Below are positions 36,724-45,684 of a DNA stretch of 64,000 nucleotides, one piece after another. A model generated the notes under the pieces. The model was not told the DNA's origin. It did no database searches and worked only from the letters and a program-made list of their open reading frames with translations. Within the stretch, counting starts at the first letter, position 1. Every line of letters starts with the position of its first letter. The stretch comes from Psychrobacillus vulpis (lineage in GTDB: Bacteria > Bacillota > Bacilli > Bacillales_A > Planococcaceae), in contig NZ_VDGI01000003.1 in NCBI RefSeq assembly GCF_006861825.1, positions 71,989-135,988 of the forward strand, read 5' to 3'. The translations under genes were made by a program, and so were the position numbers.

Positions 36724-37293
36724 TTGGGTAAAAAAAATTTAACAAACGGTATATTAAGTTTAAGTGTTTTTTTGTATATATTACTTTTTTTTGGTCTTAC
36801 CCTCTTCATATTTATTTTCTATGCCTCTTACAGCGTATTAAGTCTTTCCGCAGTTCTTTTACCACTCTTGTTTTTTTTGATATTACTATTGATTTTATGG
36901 AAATACAGCTATCTTAAAAATGAGCGAAAAGGAAAAATCATGTTATTTGCTATTGCTGTTCTTTGTTTTATTCCCCCTCTGTTTTTAGTAGGGTTGTTAG
37001 GAACAAATGAAAAAAAATTAAATTTCACAACGGAAAAATGGATGAATAATCCTGATGATAGAGGGTATATTGTCTATGACTTTTTGGATGAAAATGAAAT
37101 AATCGGTAAGACAAAAGAAGAAATTCAAAAGCTTTTAGGAGTTCCAGAAGGAAATTCATTATACAATGAAGAGAATACTATTGTATATCTTCTTGGACTT
37201 GAGATAGGGCTCATAAGGATGGATAGCGATTACCTAATCATCAGGTTAAACGACGAAGAGAAGGTTATAGATTATGAGATAGTATCAGGCTAA
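36724..37293 (+). CDS. Membrane protein with BamE-like C-terminal domain
   Basis: A protein of about 189 residues with three predicted spans in its first half (SLSVFLYILLFFGLTLFIFI, LLPLLFFLILLLIL, IMLFAIAVLCFIPPLFLVG) and an outer domain with KWMNNPDDRGYIVYDFLDEN and IGKTKEEIQKLLGVPEG, similar to the SmpA/OmlA (BamE) fold. The start is uncertain: TTG at 36724 has AAAAGGTG ten bases upstream, while a longer frame reaches a TTG at 36640 without any site. It lies just before an LXG-toxin relic, so it may be the left-over neighbour of that locus, but nothing proves an immunity role. The gap 36188-36723 has an inverted repeat (GAAAGATCT...AGATCTTTC, 36358-36389) and nothing else firm. Confidence 0.55.
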   Translation: MGKKNLTNGILSLSVFLYILLFFGLTLFIFIFYASYSVLSLSAVLLPLLFFLILLLILWKYSYLKNERKGKIMLFAIAVLCFIPPLFLVGLLGTNEKKLNFTTEKWMNNPDDRGYIVYDFLDENEIIGKTKEEIQKLLGVPEGNSLYNEENTIVYLLGLEIGLIRMDSDYLIIRLNDEEKVIDYEIVSG

Positions 37294-37325
37294 TAAAAGT
37301 ATGTTTATAACTTGAGGCTTTGCCA

Positions 37326-37547
37326 ATGAAAGTATTGGACGTAGATTTATTTCAAGATGGGCTCGGGCAGTTGAAGGGCTCGTTCAGATGGAGGATATGT
37401 TAAAAGGTGAAGATGGGAATGCCATTCGCTCCTTTTATGGAGAATGTCATTTGCCATTTCTCCAATTTTTCCAGTTGTTTTCCGAGCATTTCAAGTGCTT
37501 CACCAGATGGAGGCAGCTCTTCACTCACTCGAACCTGATTACTTCTA
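37326..37547 (+). pseudogene. Relic of an LXG toxin N-terminus
   Basis: From the ATG at 37326 the DNA copies the start of the LXG gene at 39707 (ATGAAAGT, TTGGACGTAGATTTATTTC). It then loses about 90 bp and continues matching through AATGCCATTCGCTCC, TTTTATGGAGAATGTCATTT and CACTCGAACCTGATT. The internal deletion and shifts stop the frame after about 25 codons. It shows that two LXG loci of the same type existed here, or that one copy was left behind by recombination. Confidence 0.8.
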
Positions 37548-37635
37548 TTAGTTATGTAGAAAATAATTTTTAGATAAGAATAAAACCATGTTAAAACCTT
37601 CCTAAGACAATTGATTCAATTTTCTGAAAAAATAT

Positions 37636-37690
37636 AGGATATTCGATTGAGTTTGATTTTTTTAATCTCAATCGAAAATCCTGTTTTTTA
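37636..37690 (+). terminator. Hairpin after the LXG relic
   Basis: GGAT(A)TTCGATTGAG pairs with CTCAATCGAA(A)ATCC, loop of T-rich DNA, then TGTTTTTTA. It probably terminates the old LXG unit. Confidence 0.65.
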
Positions 37691-37763
37691 TAGATGTAAA
37701 GGAAAAATTTTCTTTATGATGAATATATCCCTTATCACTTAAATTCAAGTAAGGGGGAAAGTT

Positions 37764-39221
37764 ATGAAGAAAAAATGGACTACCATTGTGATGACCTGGA
37801 TGTTGGTTGTGAGCATGTTTGGTATTAACAATGTTGCTCAAGCAGAAGAACTAGTGAAGGAAACGTTAAGCGATTCTATTACTAGAATTGTAGAAGAAAA
37901 ATTAGCTGTAGCAGATGTGAGTATTACTGTAAGGGAAAGAACCACTGGAGAAATGATATTTGACTACAATGGTCAAACAACTATAAAACCAGCATCCAAT
38001 ATGAAACTGTTAACCACTGCAGCAGCTTTAGATGTACTAGGAAAGGATTACCGTTTTAATACAAGCCTTTATACTACTGGGAAGATGTCCGATGGGGTTT
38101 TAAAAGGGGACGTCTATTTAAAAGGTGAAGGTGATCCAACACTATCCATTGAAGACCTACAACAGTTCGCAGCAGAGTTAAAAGCACATGGTATTCATAA
38201 AATCGATGGTCGGATTGTCGGTGATGATAAATGGTTTGATGACGATTTATTAACACCTGGGATTTGGGTTGAGGACGAGTCTTATTATTACGCTGCACCT
38301 ATTTCAGCTTTAACTACTTCTCCAAACACAGACTACGATTCCGGAACGATTATCGTAGAAGCAATTGGGACTGTAGTTGGAGAATTACCTTCCATTAAAG
38401 TAACGCCGAAAATTGGTGATTTACAAATAGTAAATGAAGCGCAAACAGTAGAATCTGGAAAAAGTAATACAGTAACAATTGAAAGATTATATCAAACAAA
38501 CCAGATTGTCGTTAGTGGGAACATTCCTGTCGATAAAACTAAAAAAGAATGGGTAACTGTCAAACATCCAACGACACATACATTGTCAATGTTCCAGGCA
38601 GTTTTAGCAGAAGAAGGAATCGAGTATTCAAAAGAAAAAGTATTTCTAGCGGCAACACCAGAAAGTGCTCAGCTCATTACAATGAAGCAATCGATGACAC
38701 TGGAGGAATTGTTAATCCCATATATGAAACTAAGCAATAATGGAATCGCGGATATTTTAGTAAAAACAATGGGTAAAGTGAAAAACCATCACGGCAGCAC
38801 AAAGGCTGGCTTACAAGTAGTAAGAGAATATGGAAACTCAATTAACTTAAATGTGGCAGATTTGCTATTTGAAGATGGCTCTGGAATGTCTCATGAAAAT
38901 AGGGTTTCGAGTTTATCTGTGAGTGAATTGTTATATAAAGTGCAAGGAGAAGATTGGTTTAATACCTATTTTAATAGCTTGCCAGTAGCTGCAAATACGG
39001 ATCGAATGGTAGGAGGCACTTTAAGAAACCGATTAAAAGATCCACTAACTGCAGGAAAAGTCTTTGCAAAAACAGGCTCATTAACTGGTGTTAGTACACT
39101 GAGTGGTTATTTAGAAGCAACTAGCGGACAATCATACATCTTTAGTATTTTAGTTCAAAATAAATCAGGGACAACTACAGCTATTGATGAAATTGTTAAA
39201 GTACTAGCAGAAGAATTGTAG
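37764..39221 (+). CDS. dacC: D-alanyl-D-alanine carboxypeptidase/endopeptidase (PBP4 type, family S13)
   Basis: A 485-residue exported enzyme with signal peptide (TIVMTWMLVVSMFGINNVAQA). Active-site motifs of low-molecular-mass class C penicillin-binding proteins are clear: SNMK within KPASNMKLLTTAAALD (serine about residue 72), SNN within MKLSNNGIADIL (about 327) and KTG within FAKTGSLTGVSTLSG (about 434). The extra domain between the first two motifs is present. It trims or cleaves peptide cross-links in peptidoglycan outside the membrane, like B. subtilis PBP4a. The ATG follows AAGGGGGAAAGTT. A terminator at 39326 closes it. It is sandwiched between the LXG relic and the intact LXG gene. 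Confidence 0.9.
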   Translation: MKKKWTTIVMTWMLVVSMFGINNVAQAEELVKETLSDSITRIVEEKLAVADVSITVRERTTGEMIFDYNGQTTIKPASNMKLLTTAAALDVLGKDYRFNTSLYTTGKMSDGVLKGDVYLKGEGDPTLSIEDLQQFAAELKAHGIHKIDGRIVGDDKWFDDDLLTPGIWVEDESYYYAAPISALTTSPNTDYDSGTIIVEAIGTVVGELPSIKVTPKIGDLQIVNEAQTVESGKSNTVTIERLYQTNQIVVSGNIPVDKTKKEWVTVKHPTTHTLSMFQAVLAEEGIEYSKEKVFLAATPESAQLITMKQSMTLEELLIPYMKLSNNGIADILVKTMGKVKNHHGSTKAGLQVVREYGNSINLNVADLLFEDGSGMSHENRVSSLSVSELLYKVQGEDWFNTYFNSLPVAANTDRMVGGTLRNRLKDPLTAGKVFAKTGSLTGVSTLSGYLEATSGQSYIFSILVQNKSGTTTAIDEIVKVLAEEL

Positions 39222-39325
39222 GGGATTGGGTTAGCACTTCTATTGTTCTTCATCCAAGGGAAGAGGAACAAATAAGAAATAAGCCTGTAAACTTAATTAT
39301 TTCGACTAAACTATGAGGCTAATAT

Positions 39326-39385
39326 AGACACCTTTACGTTGAAAACGGTTTTGCAACTGTATATACAACGTGAAGGTGTCTTTTC
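39326..39385 (+). terminator. Terminator of the dacC-like gene
   Basis: AGACACCTTTACGTTG pairs with CAACGTGAAGGTGTCT (one mismatch) across a 24-nt loop, followed by TTTCT. Confidence 0.75.
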
Positions 39386-39617
39386 TGTTTACATCTAGTA
39401 TCAAGGGTTCCGCAATTTAAGAGAGGGTGATTGACCTAATTTCAATTCCATCTAAATAACCATCATTTTACTTATTCGGTAGTTTAAGAGTCATGAACTA
39501 ATTGTTAAATATTATTTCTTAAGCATCATTTTTGCGAATATTATAATTTCTCTCTTTACCTTCACATACAAAAATGGAATATTATAACTATAGATAGGTT
39601 AATAGAGGAGGAGAAGA

Positions 39618-39710
39618 ATGTTCACCTGTGGGATATTATCGTATAATCAAGAATATTGGTGTTATTCAAAAGTGGTTGATTCTATACTCTTGATGAGGCA
39701 ATGTCTATGA
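39618..39710 (+). CDS. 30-codon upstream ORF overlapping the LXG toxin start
   Basis: ATG at 39618 follows the very strong GAGGAGGAGAAG. The frame encodes 30 residues (start MFTCGILSYNQEYWC, end MRQCL) and stops in TGA at 39708-39710, overlapping the toxin ATG (39707) as ATGA. That is a classic coupling arrangement. The peptide has four cysteines but resembles no family I know. It sits where LXG loci usually carry small helical WXG100-like partners. It may be a leader peptide that sets toxin translation, or the stub of a lost partner gene. Confidence 0.5.
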   Translation: MFTCGILSYNQEYWCYSKVVDSILLMRQCL

Positions 39711-41509
39711 AAGTGTTGGACGTAGATTTATTTCAAGATGGGCTACAGCGCAACATTGCTATGCTAGACCGATTACGCAGCGAAATAGAAACAATCCATC
39801 GTTCAGTAGAAGGTCTCGTTCAAATGGAGGATCAATTGAAAGGAGAAGGAGGAAATGCCATTCGCTCCTTTTATGGAGAGTGTCATTTGCCATTTCTTCA
39901 ATTTTTTCAGTTGTTTTCCGAACATTTCAAACAAGTGCTTCACCATATGGAGACAGCTCTTTTCTCACTCGAACCTGATTCGGCAGGCTATATACTAGAA
40001 CAGTTCCTAGAGGGAGAATTGGAACAGGGACTTACGCTGATTGGCCAGCTGACAGCTAGTTTGACGGATGAGACAAACAGTATTATGGATCAGGTGAGCG
40101 ACATTGTTGGGCTACCTCACCTAGATGATAGCGGAGTGCAGGAGGGGGTCATTTATTCTAAGAGGAAGCGTGATGATACTGTCACGCAGCTTCACGAATT
40201 TGATGCTACTCAGACAACCGCACTAACGCCCATTGAACAAGATATGCTGACGATGGAAACTTGGCTTGCAGATTTGGAAGGATTGTTTAAAGACGGACTT
40301 ACCGATATCCATTTTCAAACAAATCAATGGGCAGCCTTGGCTTCGTGCAACCCGCTCTTGACCGATTTGGCAACTTCCACAATCTCCGGAATCGATTCCG
40401 CGGAAGTGGAGGGTGAGAATGATACTATAGTGGATACTGGGATAGAGGTAGTTAAAGGGGTCGGAATGGGTCTTTTTGATGCGGGAAAAGATTTCGTGGT
40501 TGGCCTATGGGATACAATCACAAATCCTAAGGCAACTGTCGATGGACTTGTGAATGCAGTCTCCCACCCTGTAGAGACTTATAACACCATTAAAACGGCC
40601 ATCTCTGAATCCTATGAACGAGATATGGTCAATGGTGACGCCAATACCCGTGGACATTGGGTTGCTTACGCTATTGGGACAGTAGCAACATCTATCGTAG
40701 GAACAAAGGGCGCAAATGCCCTCATAAAGACAGGTACCACTGCAGCTAAAGTAGCCGTCCCAAAAGTCGTTTCCGCCACAAACAATGCAAGTACATCACT
40801 AGCTAATCTGTTACCATATACTCCACGTCCTCATCTGGCTATGCCAGGAGAAATACCTTATAACGTGGTGAATGGTGCGGAGTTGAAGGATCAACTGCTT
40901 ACTATGGCGAAAGTTGAAAGTGGAGTTAATGGAGCAGGAAAAGATCTATCGACAAACGTGAGTAAAAATTTAGTGACTGATAAACAATCTACACCGAATA
41001 AAGTAAAAGAACCTGAAGTTGAAGAGAAAATTGTTACTGAAGGTACTGGAAGAATATTAGACCCTAAAGTTGTTGATGAAATCTTAGCAATGGATAAAGG
41101 TTTAAGACCAAATCCTTTAACTTATTTATCAAAAGAGTACATTGACAATCATTTAGCAAAATTTGAGGGTGAAGTAACAAAAATTCAGTGGGGCGCACCT
41201 ACAAGACCTTTAGGACCGCCATCGGGTACATTTGTAATGCCAAAATCTGTTGCAGATGACTTAATTGCTAGATCTAATGGAGATGTGTCAAACTTGGAAC
41301 ATTTACTTAGTCTTGAACCAGGTACTCTTGGAAGTTCACCCGTACGGGTAAATATACCAAACCCTACAGGTTTAAGGATTCCCGATGGTAATGAAATCGG
41401 GGCAAATTCTCAATGGATTCCGGGTGGTTATACTGGTGGTGGAATACCAGAAGCAACAATTGATCAAGTACCATTAGACAAACTAATTGTTACTGAATTA
41501 TTTAAATAA
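39707..41509 (+). CDS. LXG-domain polymorphic toxin (type VII secretion substrate)
   Basis: A 600-residue protein. Residues 1 to about 200 are an LXG domain (KVLDVDLFQDGLQRNIAMLD, GGNAIRSFYGECHLPFLQFF). About 240-380 resemble the pre-toxin part of B. subtilis YeeF, with GLWDTITNPKATVDGLVNAV, ESYERDMVNGDANTRGHWVA and LLPYTPRPHLAMPGEIPYNV. After a linker, residues about 440-600 are a toxin domain I do not recognise, with LRPNPLTYLSKEYIDNHLAK, GTFVMPKSVADDLIARS and WIPGGYTGGGIPEATI. LXG proteins are exported by the Esx/YukB machinery, which is not in this window, and kill competitors. It is followed by two small genes, 14 bp and about 330 bp away, likely immunity or accessory proteins. Confidence 0.88.
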   Translation: MKVLDVDLFQDGLQRNIAMLDRLRSEIETIHRSVEGLVQMEDQLKGEGGNAIRSFYGECHLPFLQFFQLFSEHFKQVLHHMETALFSLEPDSAGYILEQFLEGELEQGLTLIGQLTASLTDETNSIMDQVSDIVGLPHLDDSGVQEGVIYSKRKRDDTVTQLHEFDATQTTALTPIEQDMLTMETWLADLEGLFKDGLTDIHFQTNQWAALASCNPLLTDLATSTISGIDSAEVEGENDTIVDTGIEVVKGVGMGLFDAGKDFVVGLWDTITNPKATVDGLVNAVSHPVETYNTIKTAISESYERDMVNGDANTRGHWVAYAIGTVATSIVGTKGANALIKTGTTAAKVAVPKVVSATNNASTSLANLLPYTPRPHLAMPGEIPYNVVNGAELKDQLLTMAKVESGVNGAGKDLSTNVSKNLVTDKQSTPNKVKEPEVEEKIVTEGTGRILDPKVVDEILAMDKGLRPNPLTYLSKEYIDNHLAKFEGEVTKIQWGAPTRPLGPPSGTFVMPKSVADDLIARSNGDVSNLEHLLSLEPGTLGSSPVRVNIPNPTGLRIPDGNEIGANSQWIPGGYTGGGIPEATIDQVPLDKLIVTELFK

Positions 41510-41522
41510 GGGAGCGTATAAA

Positions 41523-41741
41523 ATGGGTGTAATTTTTACTGATTATGGGATAGAAATAAGTATAGAGAATGGTCGATATTTTTTAAATTATGATGAAGGG
41601 GAGTTAGTACCTCAATTCCGTACGATTGAAATTACTTTTGAAGAGGCTGAAAAAGCAAAATTAAGCCCAAAAGATGCTTATGAGGTAATAATTGCATTTC
41701 AAAATAAGGAACTTAGAGAAAAAATGAAAAATAATGAGTAA
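41523..41741 (+). CDS. Probable immunity protein of the LXG toxin
   Basis: A 72-residue acidic protein (VIFTDYGIEISIENGRYFLN, then GELVPQFRTIEITFEEAEKA). It starts at an ATG at 41523, 14 bp after the toxin stop, with GGGAGCG upstream. The small size, acidity and place directly behind the toxin fit immunity genes of polymorphic toxin systems, but the function is inferred from position only. It is predicted to be alpha/beta with no membrane span, which points to a cytosolic target. Confidence 0.65.
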   Translation: MGVIFTDYGIEISIENGRYFLNYDEGELVPQFRTIEITFEEAEKAKLSPKDAYEVIIAFQNKELREKMKNNE

Positions 41742-41843
41742 CTTAGTAAATATAGCTCTTAATTAAGAGCGTGTTTCTCGAGTTTTTCTTTTCTCCTATT
41801 TAATCTTATACCCTTATCAATGCTATATTCAAGGAGGAAAACA

Positions 41844-42620
41844 ATGCAACCCGCTAATGGCTTTAGTATTGTAAAAAGTCAAGATTTAGTTCAATCCATG
41901 AAAAGATTTCAAATAGAAAAAACAAAGGAGTCAGAAAAAGAATTTATTAACAATTTAATAAGTTTAACATTTTTATCTCCTGTTTTATATGAATCGACCA
42001 AAGACATTAATCATAATGAGAATGAATCACAAAATGATAAAAAAATAAACTTATTAAGCTTACCTAATGACAATGGTGAGTTCTTCTTTCCGGCCTTTAC
42101 GGAAAAAGATGAATTATTAAAATGGAATGCCTATCCAGATAAACAAGTAATTTTTTTAAAACTAAAAGACTATATTGATGTTTTATCAACTGATAATTCT
42201 AAATGGAGTGGTGTAGTTATAAATCCCTTTAGAGATAATTTTGTTTTAACTACTGAACAAATAAAAACAATCTGTAATCCTTCTTATACTATTCCTAAAA
42301 ATGAATCTGTAATTATAGGAGAGCCACAAGAATATCCTCAAAAGTTAGTTGATGCATTAATAGATTATCTTCCAAGTGTTCAGAGTGTTAATAGAGCTTA
42401 TCTACTATTAATGATAAGGAATAAGACTGAAAAAAGTTACTTGTTAGTTATTGATTCAAATGAAGATTTGAAACATATCTTTGATAAAGTTTCTTCTATT
42501 GCTTCGGAATATTTAGTTGAAAAAGAAAATATAGATTTTGTATCATACAGCACTAAATTTGGAAAAGATGCAGTTAAAGATTATAAACCGTTTTATGAAA
42601 AATTATCATCTAAAAAATAA
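41844..42620 (+). CDS. SseB-domain protein
   Basis: A 258-residue protein. The first part matches the SseB N-terminal domain, with FFPAFTEKDELLKWNAY, VIFLKLKDYIDVLSTDNS and WSGVVINPFRDNFVLTTEQI. The second part (SVNRAYLLLMIRNKTEKSYL, then LVIDSNEDLKHIFDKV) fits the SseB C-terminal domain. The ATG at 41844 follows a perfect AAGGAGG. SseB-like proteins occur next to many Firmicute toxin loci; their biochemistry is not known. Position right after toxin and immunity genes suggests it belongs to the cluster. Terminators follow. Confidence 0.75.
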   Translation: MQPANGFSIVKSQDLVQSMKRFQIEKTKESEKEFINNLISLTFLSPVLYESTKDINHNENESQNDKKINLLSLPNDNGEFFFPAFTEKDELLKWNAYPDKQVIFLKLKDYIDVLSTDNSKWSGVVINPFRDNFVLTTEQIKTICNPSYTIPKNESVIIGEPQEYPQKLVDALIDYLPSVQSVNRAYLLLMIRNKTEKSYLLVIDSNEDLKHIFDKVSSIASEYLVEKENIDFVSYSTKFGKDAVKDYKPFYEKLSSKK

Positions 42621-42665
42621 GATAAACTCAAGAATCATAATAAACTTTTTCTAGAAGACACAACT

Positions 42666-43016
42666 AACCTTGATTGGCTAAATGCCTCTCAAGGTTATTT
42701 TATGGTGAGAATGTGAATTAAATTGCTTGTTAAGCAAACTTTGATTGTTGAAAAACTGTACTACTATATTCAAGTATAGAATAGTGAAAACCTTGATGGC
42801 TCAAAAACTCTCAAGGTTTCTTTTTTATACAAAGTATTCCGAACATTTTGGATTAGCTTTGGTGGTGGAACTTAATCTGTCGCGAAGAAAGAAATGGCAA
42901 CCATTAGGTTTTATTAGGCTGCATCTTAAGAATATCTAACTTAATTATTTGATCAAACATAGAAAGCAGACGGTTTAGAAGTGCTATAATGCACCTCTAA
43001 TAGGCCATCTGCTTTT
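42666..43016 (+). terminator. Three successive hairpin terminators after the LXG cluster
   Basis: AACCTTGA...TCAAGGTT then ATTTT (42666-42700); the same stem again, AAACCTTGA...TCAAGGTTT then CTTTTTT (42788-42826); and AAAGCAGACGG...CCATCTGCTTTT (42963-43016). The first two are similar copies, which implies another small duplication. The 595-bp gap before ltaS-like has no supported gene. Confidence 0.65.
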
Positions 43017-43215
43017 GCTGTTGTTTTATGAATGAAGCGAGCTAAGATTGTGATTGGAATAATTCAATATTGTAAGCTCAGTAGATTTATTTACTTGACA
43101 GAAGTCCGAAGAAGATGTAGCTTATATAAGCTTTAAAAAATATGAAAAAATATATTTTACCAAATTAATGATTTAATGTAAATATTAATTTTTAGAATAA
43201 TAGGAAGGTGAAAAA

Positions 43216-45192
43216 ATGGATAGTTTAAATATTAAAAAGGGTGCCTTTTTAAACAAGTTTTTTGGTTTTTATTTATTTGCCGTTTTCATGCTATGGATTA
43301 AAACATATATCACACAAGTAACACAATTTAACTTAGGGGTAGAGGGAATCCTTCAACAATTCCTTTTAATTTTGAATCCATTGGGTTCAACTATGTTATT
43401 TCTTGGATTTTCATTGATTTTCAAAGGACGGGGGAAATATGCGAAATATGCATTACTTGTTGTAATTTATTCTCTTATGTCCATTCTTTTATATGCAAAT
43501 GTAGTTTATTATAGATTTTTTAGTGACTTTATTACATTACCAACGATTACTCAAACGCAAAACTTTGGAGACTTAGGCGGCAGTGTTATTTCTTTATTAA
43601 AACCCTACGATATATTGTTCTTTATTGATGTATTTTTGTTGATTTACCTATGGTTATCTAAAAAAATACAAAAAGATAATAGTAGAATTAGATACAAAAA
43701 AGCAATTGCAGTGATTTCTTTTGTAATAGGAATATCTGCTTTAAATTTAGGACTAGCTAACTTTGATCGTCCACAGTTATTAACTCGTGGGTTTGATAGA
43801 AACTATATTGTTAAGTATTTAGGAATGTATAACTATACTATATATGACGCTACTGAAACTCTAAAGGCGTCTTCAAAAAGGGTTTTAGCTGATAGCGATG
43901 ATATGACAGAAGTTATTAACTATACAAAATCTAACTATGCGGAACCTAACCCAGGATATTTTGGCGCAGCAAAAGAAATGAACGTCATATATATCCATTT
44001 GGAGTCATTCCAAAACTTTTTGATTGACTATAAATTAAACGGTGAAGAAGTAACACCATTCTTAAATTCATTAACTAAAGATCCAAATACACTATACTTT
44101 GATAACTTCTTTCATCAAACAGCTCAAGGTAAAACTTCGGATGCTGAATTTATGCTTGAAAACTCTTTATTTGGTTTACCACAAGGATCTGCATTTATTA
44201 CAAAAGGTCGGAATACGTATCAAGCAGCTCCTGCAATATTAAAAGAGGATGGCTATACATCTGCTGTATTCCATGGTAATAGCGGCAGTTTCTGGAATCG
44301 TAATGAGATTTATAAATCATTCGGCTATGACCATTTCTTTGATGCCAATTATTATGACACTAGTTCTGAAGAAGATATGGCTGAATATGGTTTATTGGAT
44401 AAGCCATTCTTTGAACAATCATTAGATTTAATAAAAACTTTACCTCAACCTTTCTATTCGAAATTTATTACGGTTGGGAACCATTATCCATATAAAATGA
44501 ATCAAGACTTAACAACAATTGGTAAAGCTGATACTGGTGATGCAAGTGTAGATGATTATTTCCAAACTGCTCGTTATGCGGATGAAGCAATTGAACAGTT
44601 CATTGGTGAATTACAAAAGTCAGGCTTATATGATAACAGTATGCTTGTTTTTTATGGTGACCATTACGGTATTTCAGAAAATCATAATAAAGCCATGGAA
44701 CAAATCATTGGAAAAGAAATTACACCTTATGAAAGTGCTAATTTACAACGTGTTCCATTAATTATTCACGTTCCAGGAATGCAAGGTGGAGTCAATCATA
44801 CTTACGGAGGGCAAATTGACCTACTTCCAACCTTATTACACTTACTTGGAATTGATTCACAAAATTATGTTCAATTTGGTACCGACTTATTATCAAAAGA
44901 GCATAATGAAGTAGTAACATTTAGAAATGATGATTATGTCAGTCCTACTATCTATTCAATTGATGGCAAATTCTATGATGCTACAACTGGTTTACCAGTA
45001 GATGATGCAAATCAATTAGAAAAAGCGAATAAGTACAAAAAAGAAGTAAATAATAAATTACAAATATCTGATAAAGTTGTGAATGGTGACTTATTGAGAT
45101 TCTATACACCGGCAGGATTTACTAAAATCGATCCTTCTCAGTACAATTATAATAAGGATTTAACAGAAAAAACTAATAACGAAGAAAAATAG
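43216..45192 (+). CDS. ltaS: Lipoteichoic acid synthase family protein
   Basis: A 658-residue LtaS-type enzyme. Five N-terminal membrane spans (residues about 15-185) are followed by an extracellular sulfatase-fold domain. Its start NVIYIHLESFQNFLID gives the metal glutamate; GKTSDAEFM (threonine about 306) is the catalytic residue; FYGDHYGISENHN gives further metal ligands. It polymerises glycerol phosphate from phosphatidylglycerol onto a glycolipid anchor at the outer membrane face. Bacillales usually have several paralogues, so this could be LtaS or a YfnI/YqgS/YvgJ-like one. AGGAAGGTG gives the start. It stands as a single-gene unit with a strong hairpin after it. Confidence 0.88.
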   Translation: MDSLNIKKGAFLNKFFGFYLFAVFMLWIKTYITQVTQFNLGVEGILQQFLLILNPLGSTMLFLGFSLIFKGRGKYAKYALLVVIYSLMSILLYANVVYYRFFSDFITLPTITQTQNFGDLGGSVISLLKPYDILFFIDVFLLIYLWLSKKIQKDNSRIRYKKAIAVISFVIGISALNLGLANFDRPQLLTRGFDRNYIVKYLGMYNYTIYDATETLKASSKRVLADSDDMTEVINYTKSNYAEPNPGYFGAAKEMNVIYIHLESFQNFLIDYKLNGEEVTPFLNSLTKDPNTLYFDNFFHQTAQGKTSDAEFMLENSLFGLPQGSAFITKGRNTYQAAPAILKEDGYTSAVFHGNSGSFWNRNEIYKSFGYDHFFDANYYDTSSEEDMAEYGLLDKPFFEQSLDLIKTLPQPFYSKFITVGNHYPYKMNQDLTTIGKADTGDASVDDYFQTARYADEAIEQFIGELQKSGLYDNSMLVFYGDHYGISENHNKAMEQIIGKEITPYESANLQRVPLIIHVPGMQGGVNHTYGGQIDLLPTLLHLLGIDSQNYVQFGTDLLSKEHNEVVTFRNDDYVSPTIYSIDGKFYDATTGLPVDDANQLEKANKYKKEVNNKLQISDKVVNGDLLRFYTPAGFTKIDPSQYNYNKDLTEKTNNEEK

Positions 45193-45206
45193 ATTCATTT
45201 CGAGGA

Positions 45207-45246
45207 GGAGTAAGCTATCAAAAGAATGCTTTTTGATAGCTACTCC
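45207..45246 (+). terminator. Terminator of the ltaS-like gene
   Basis: GGAGTAAGCTATCAAAAG pairs with CTTTTTGATAGCTACTCC over a short loop. The T-run is poor but the stem is strong. Confidence 0.65.
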
Positions 45247-45516
45247 TTATTGATTTTCACTTTTTTTTTACTTACTAAATAAATTATATAAACCCACCAA
45301 CACTCTTTTGTTGCCACTTACACTCTGTCCATGTTGAGTGTGTGGCTCGGTTGGAGCTGGAAATTTAGCCTTACAATATAGTCTTTTGAATAACTTAAGT
45401 TGCTCAACTTCTAGGTTTAAAGGAAAACACTTTGCCCCGCAACGTAAAATTACTATGTGCCCTGTGGTTGTAGGAATACGACGGATGTACATTCACCACA
45501 GGATTACCGAAAAGAA

Positions 45517-45558
45517 AAAATCGGCTGGAAGTGACGTAGGCAACTTCCAACCGATTTT
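45517..45558 (-). terminator. Hairpin between the ltaS-like gene and rqcH
   Basis: AAAATCGGCTGGAAGT (45517-45532) pairs with ACTTCCAACCGATTTT (45543-45558), one mismatch, with T-rich DNA on both sides, so it could end both convergent units. The DNA between 45247 and 45516 has no supported gene. Confidence 0.6.
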
Positions 45559-45585
45559 ATTATTCTCTCGTTAAAGTTGTAGTAG

Positions 45586-45684
45586 ATGTTTTTTTGCGAC
45601 GAGTAACCGCAGGAGCATATGTTTTTTTGCGACGAGTAACCGCAGGAGCATATGTTTTTTTGCGACGAGTAACCGCAGGAGCAG
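45586..45684. repeat. Three tandem 33-bp units
   Basis: The unit ATGTTTTTTTGCGACGAG plus TAACCGCAGGAGCAT repeats exactly three times. The same word (TGCGACGAG, CGCAGGAGCA) occurs at 47798 before gmk and, in part, at 55666 before prpC. The unit is a multiple of three, so it also gives a repeated 11-residue open frame on the minus strand, which I do not believe is a gene. Confidence 0.85.

Noticed and set aside
42745-42939. 64-residue plus-strand frame after the SseB gene
   Set aside because: It runs across a terminator hairpin and has no ribosome site.
45268-45492. 74-residue minus-strand frame downstream of the ltaS-like gene
   Set aside because: Weak start and unusual composition; it lies between two terminators and may be an old insertion scrap.
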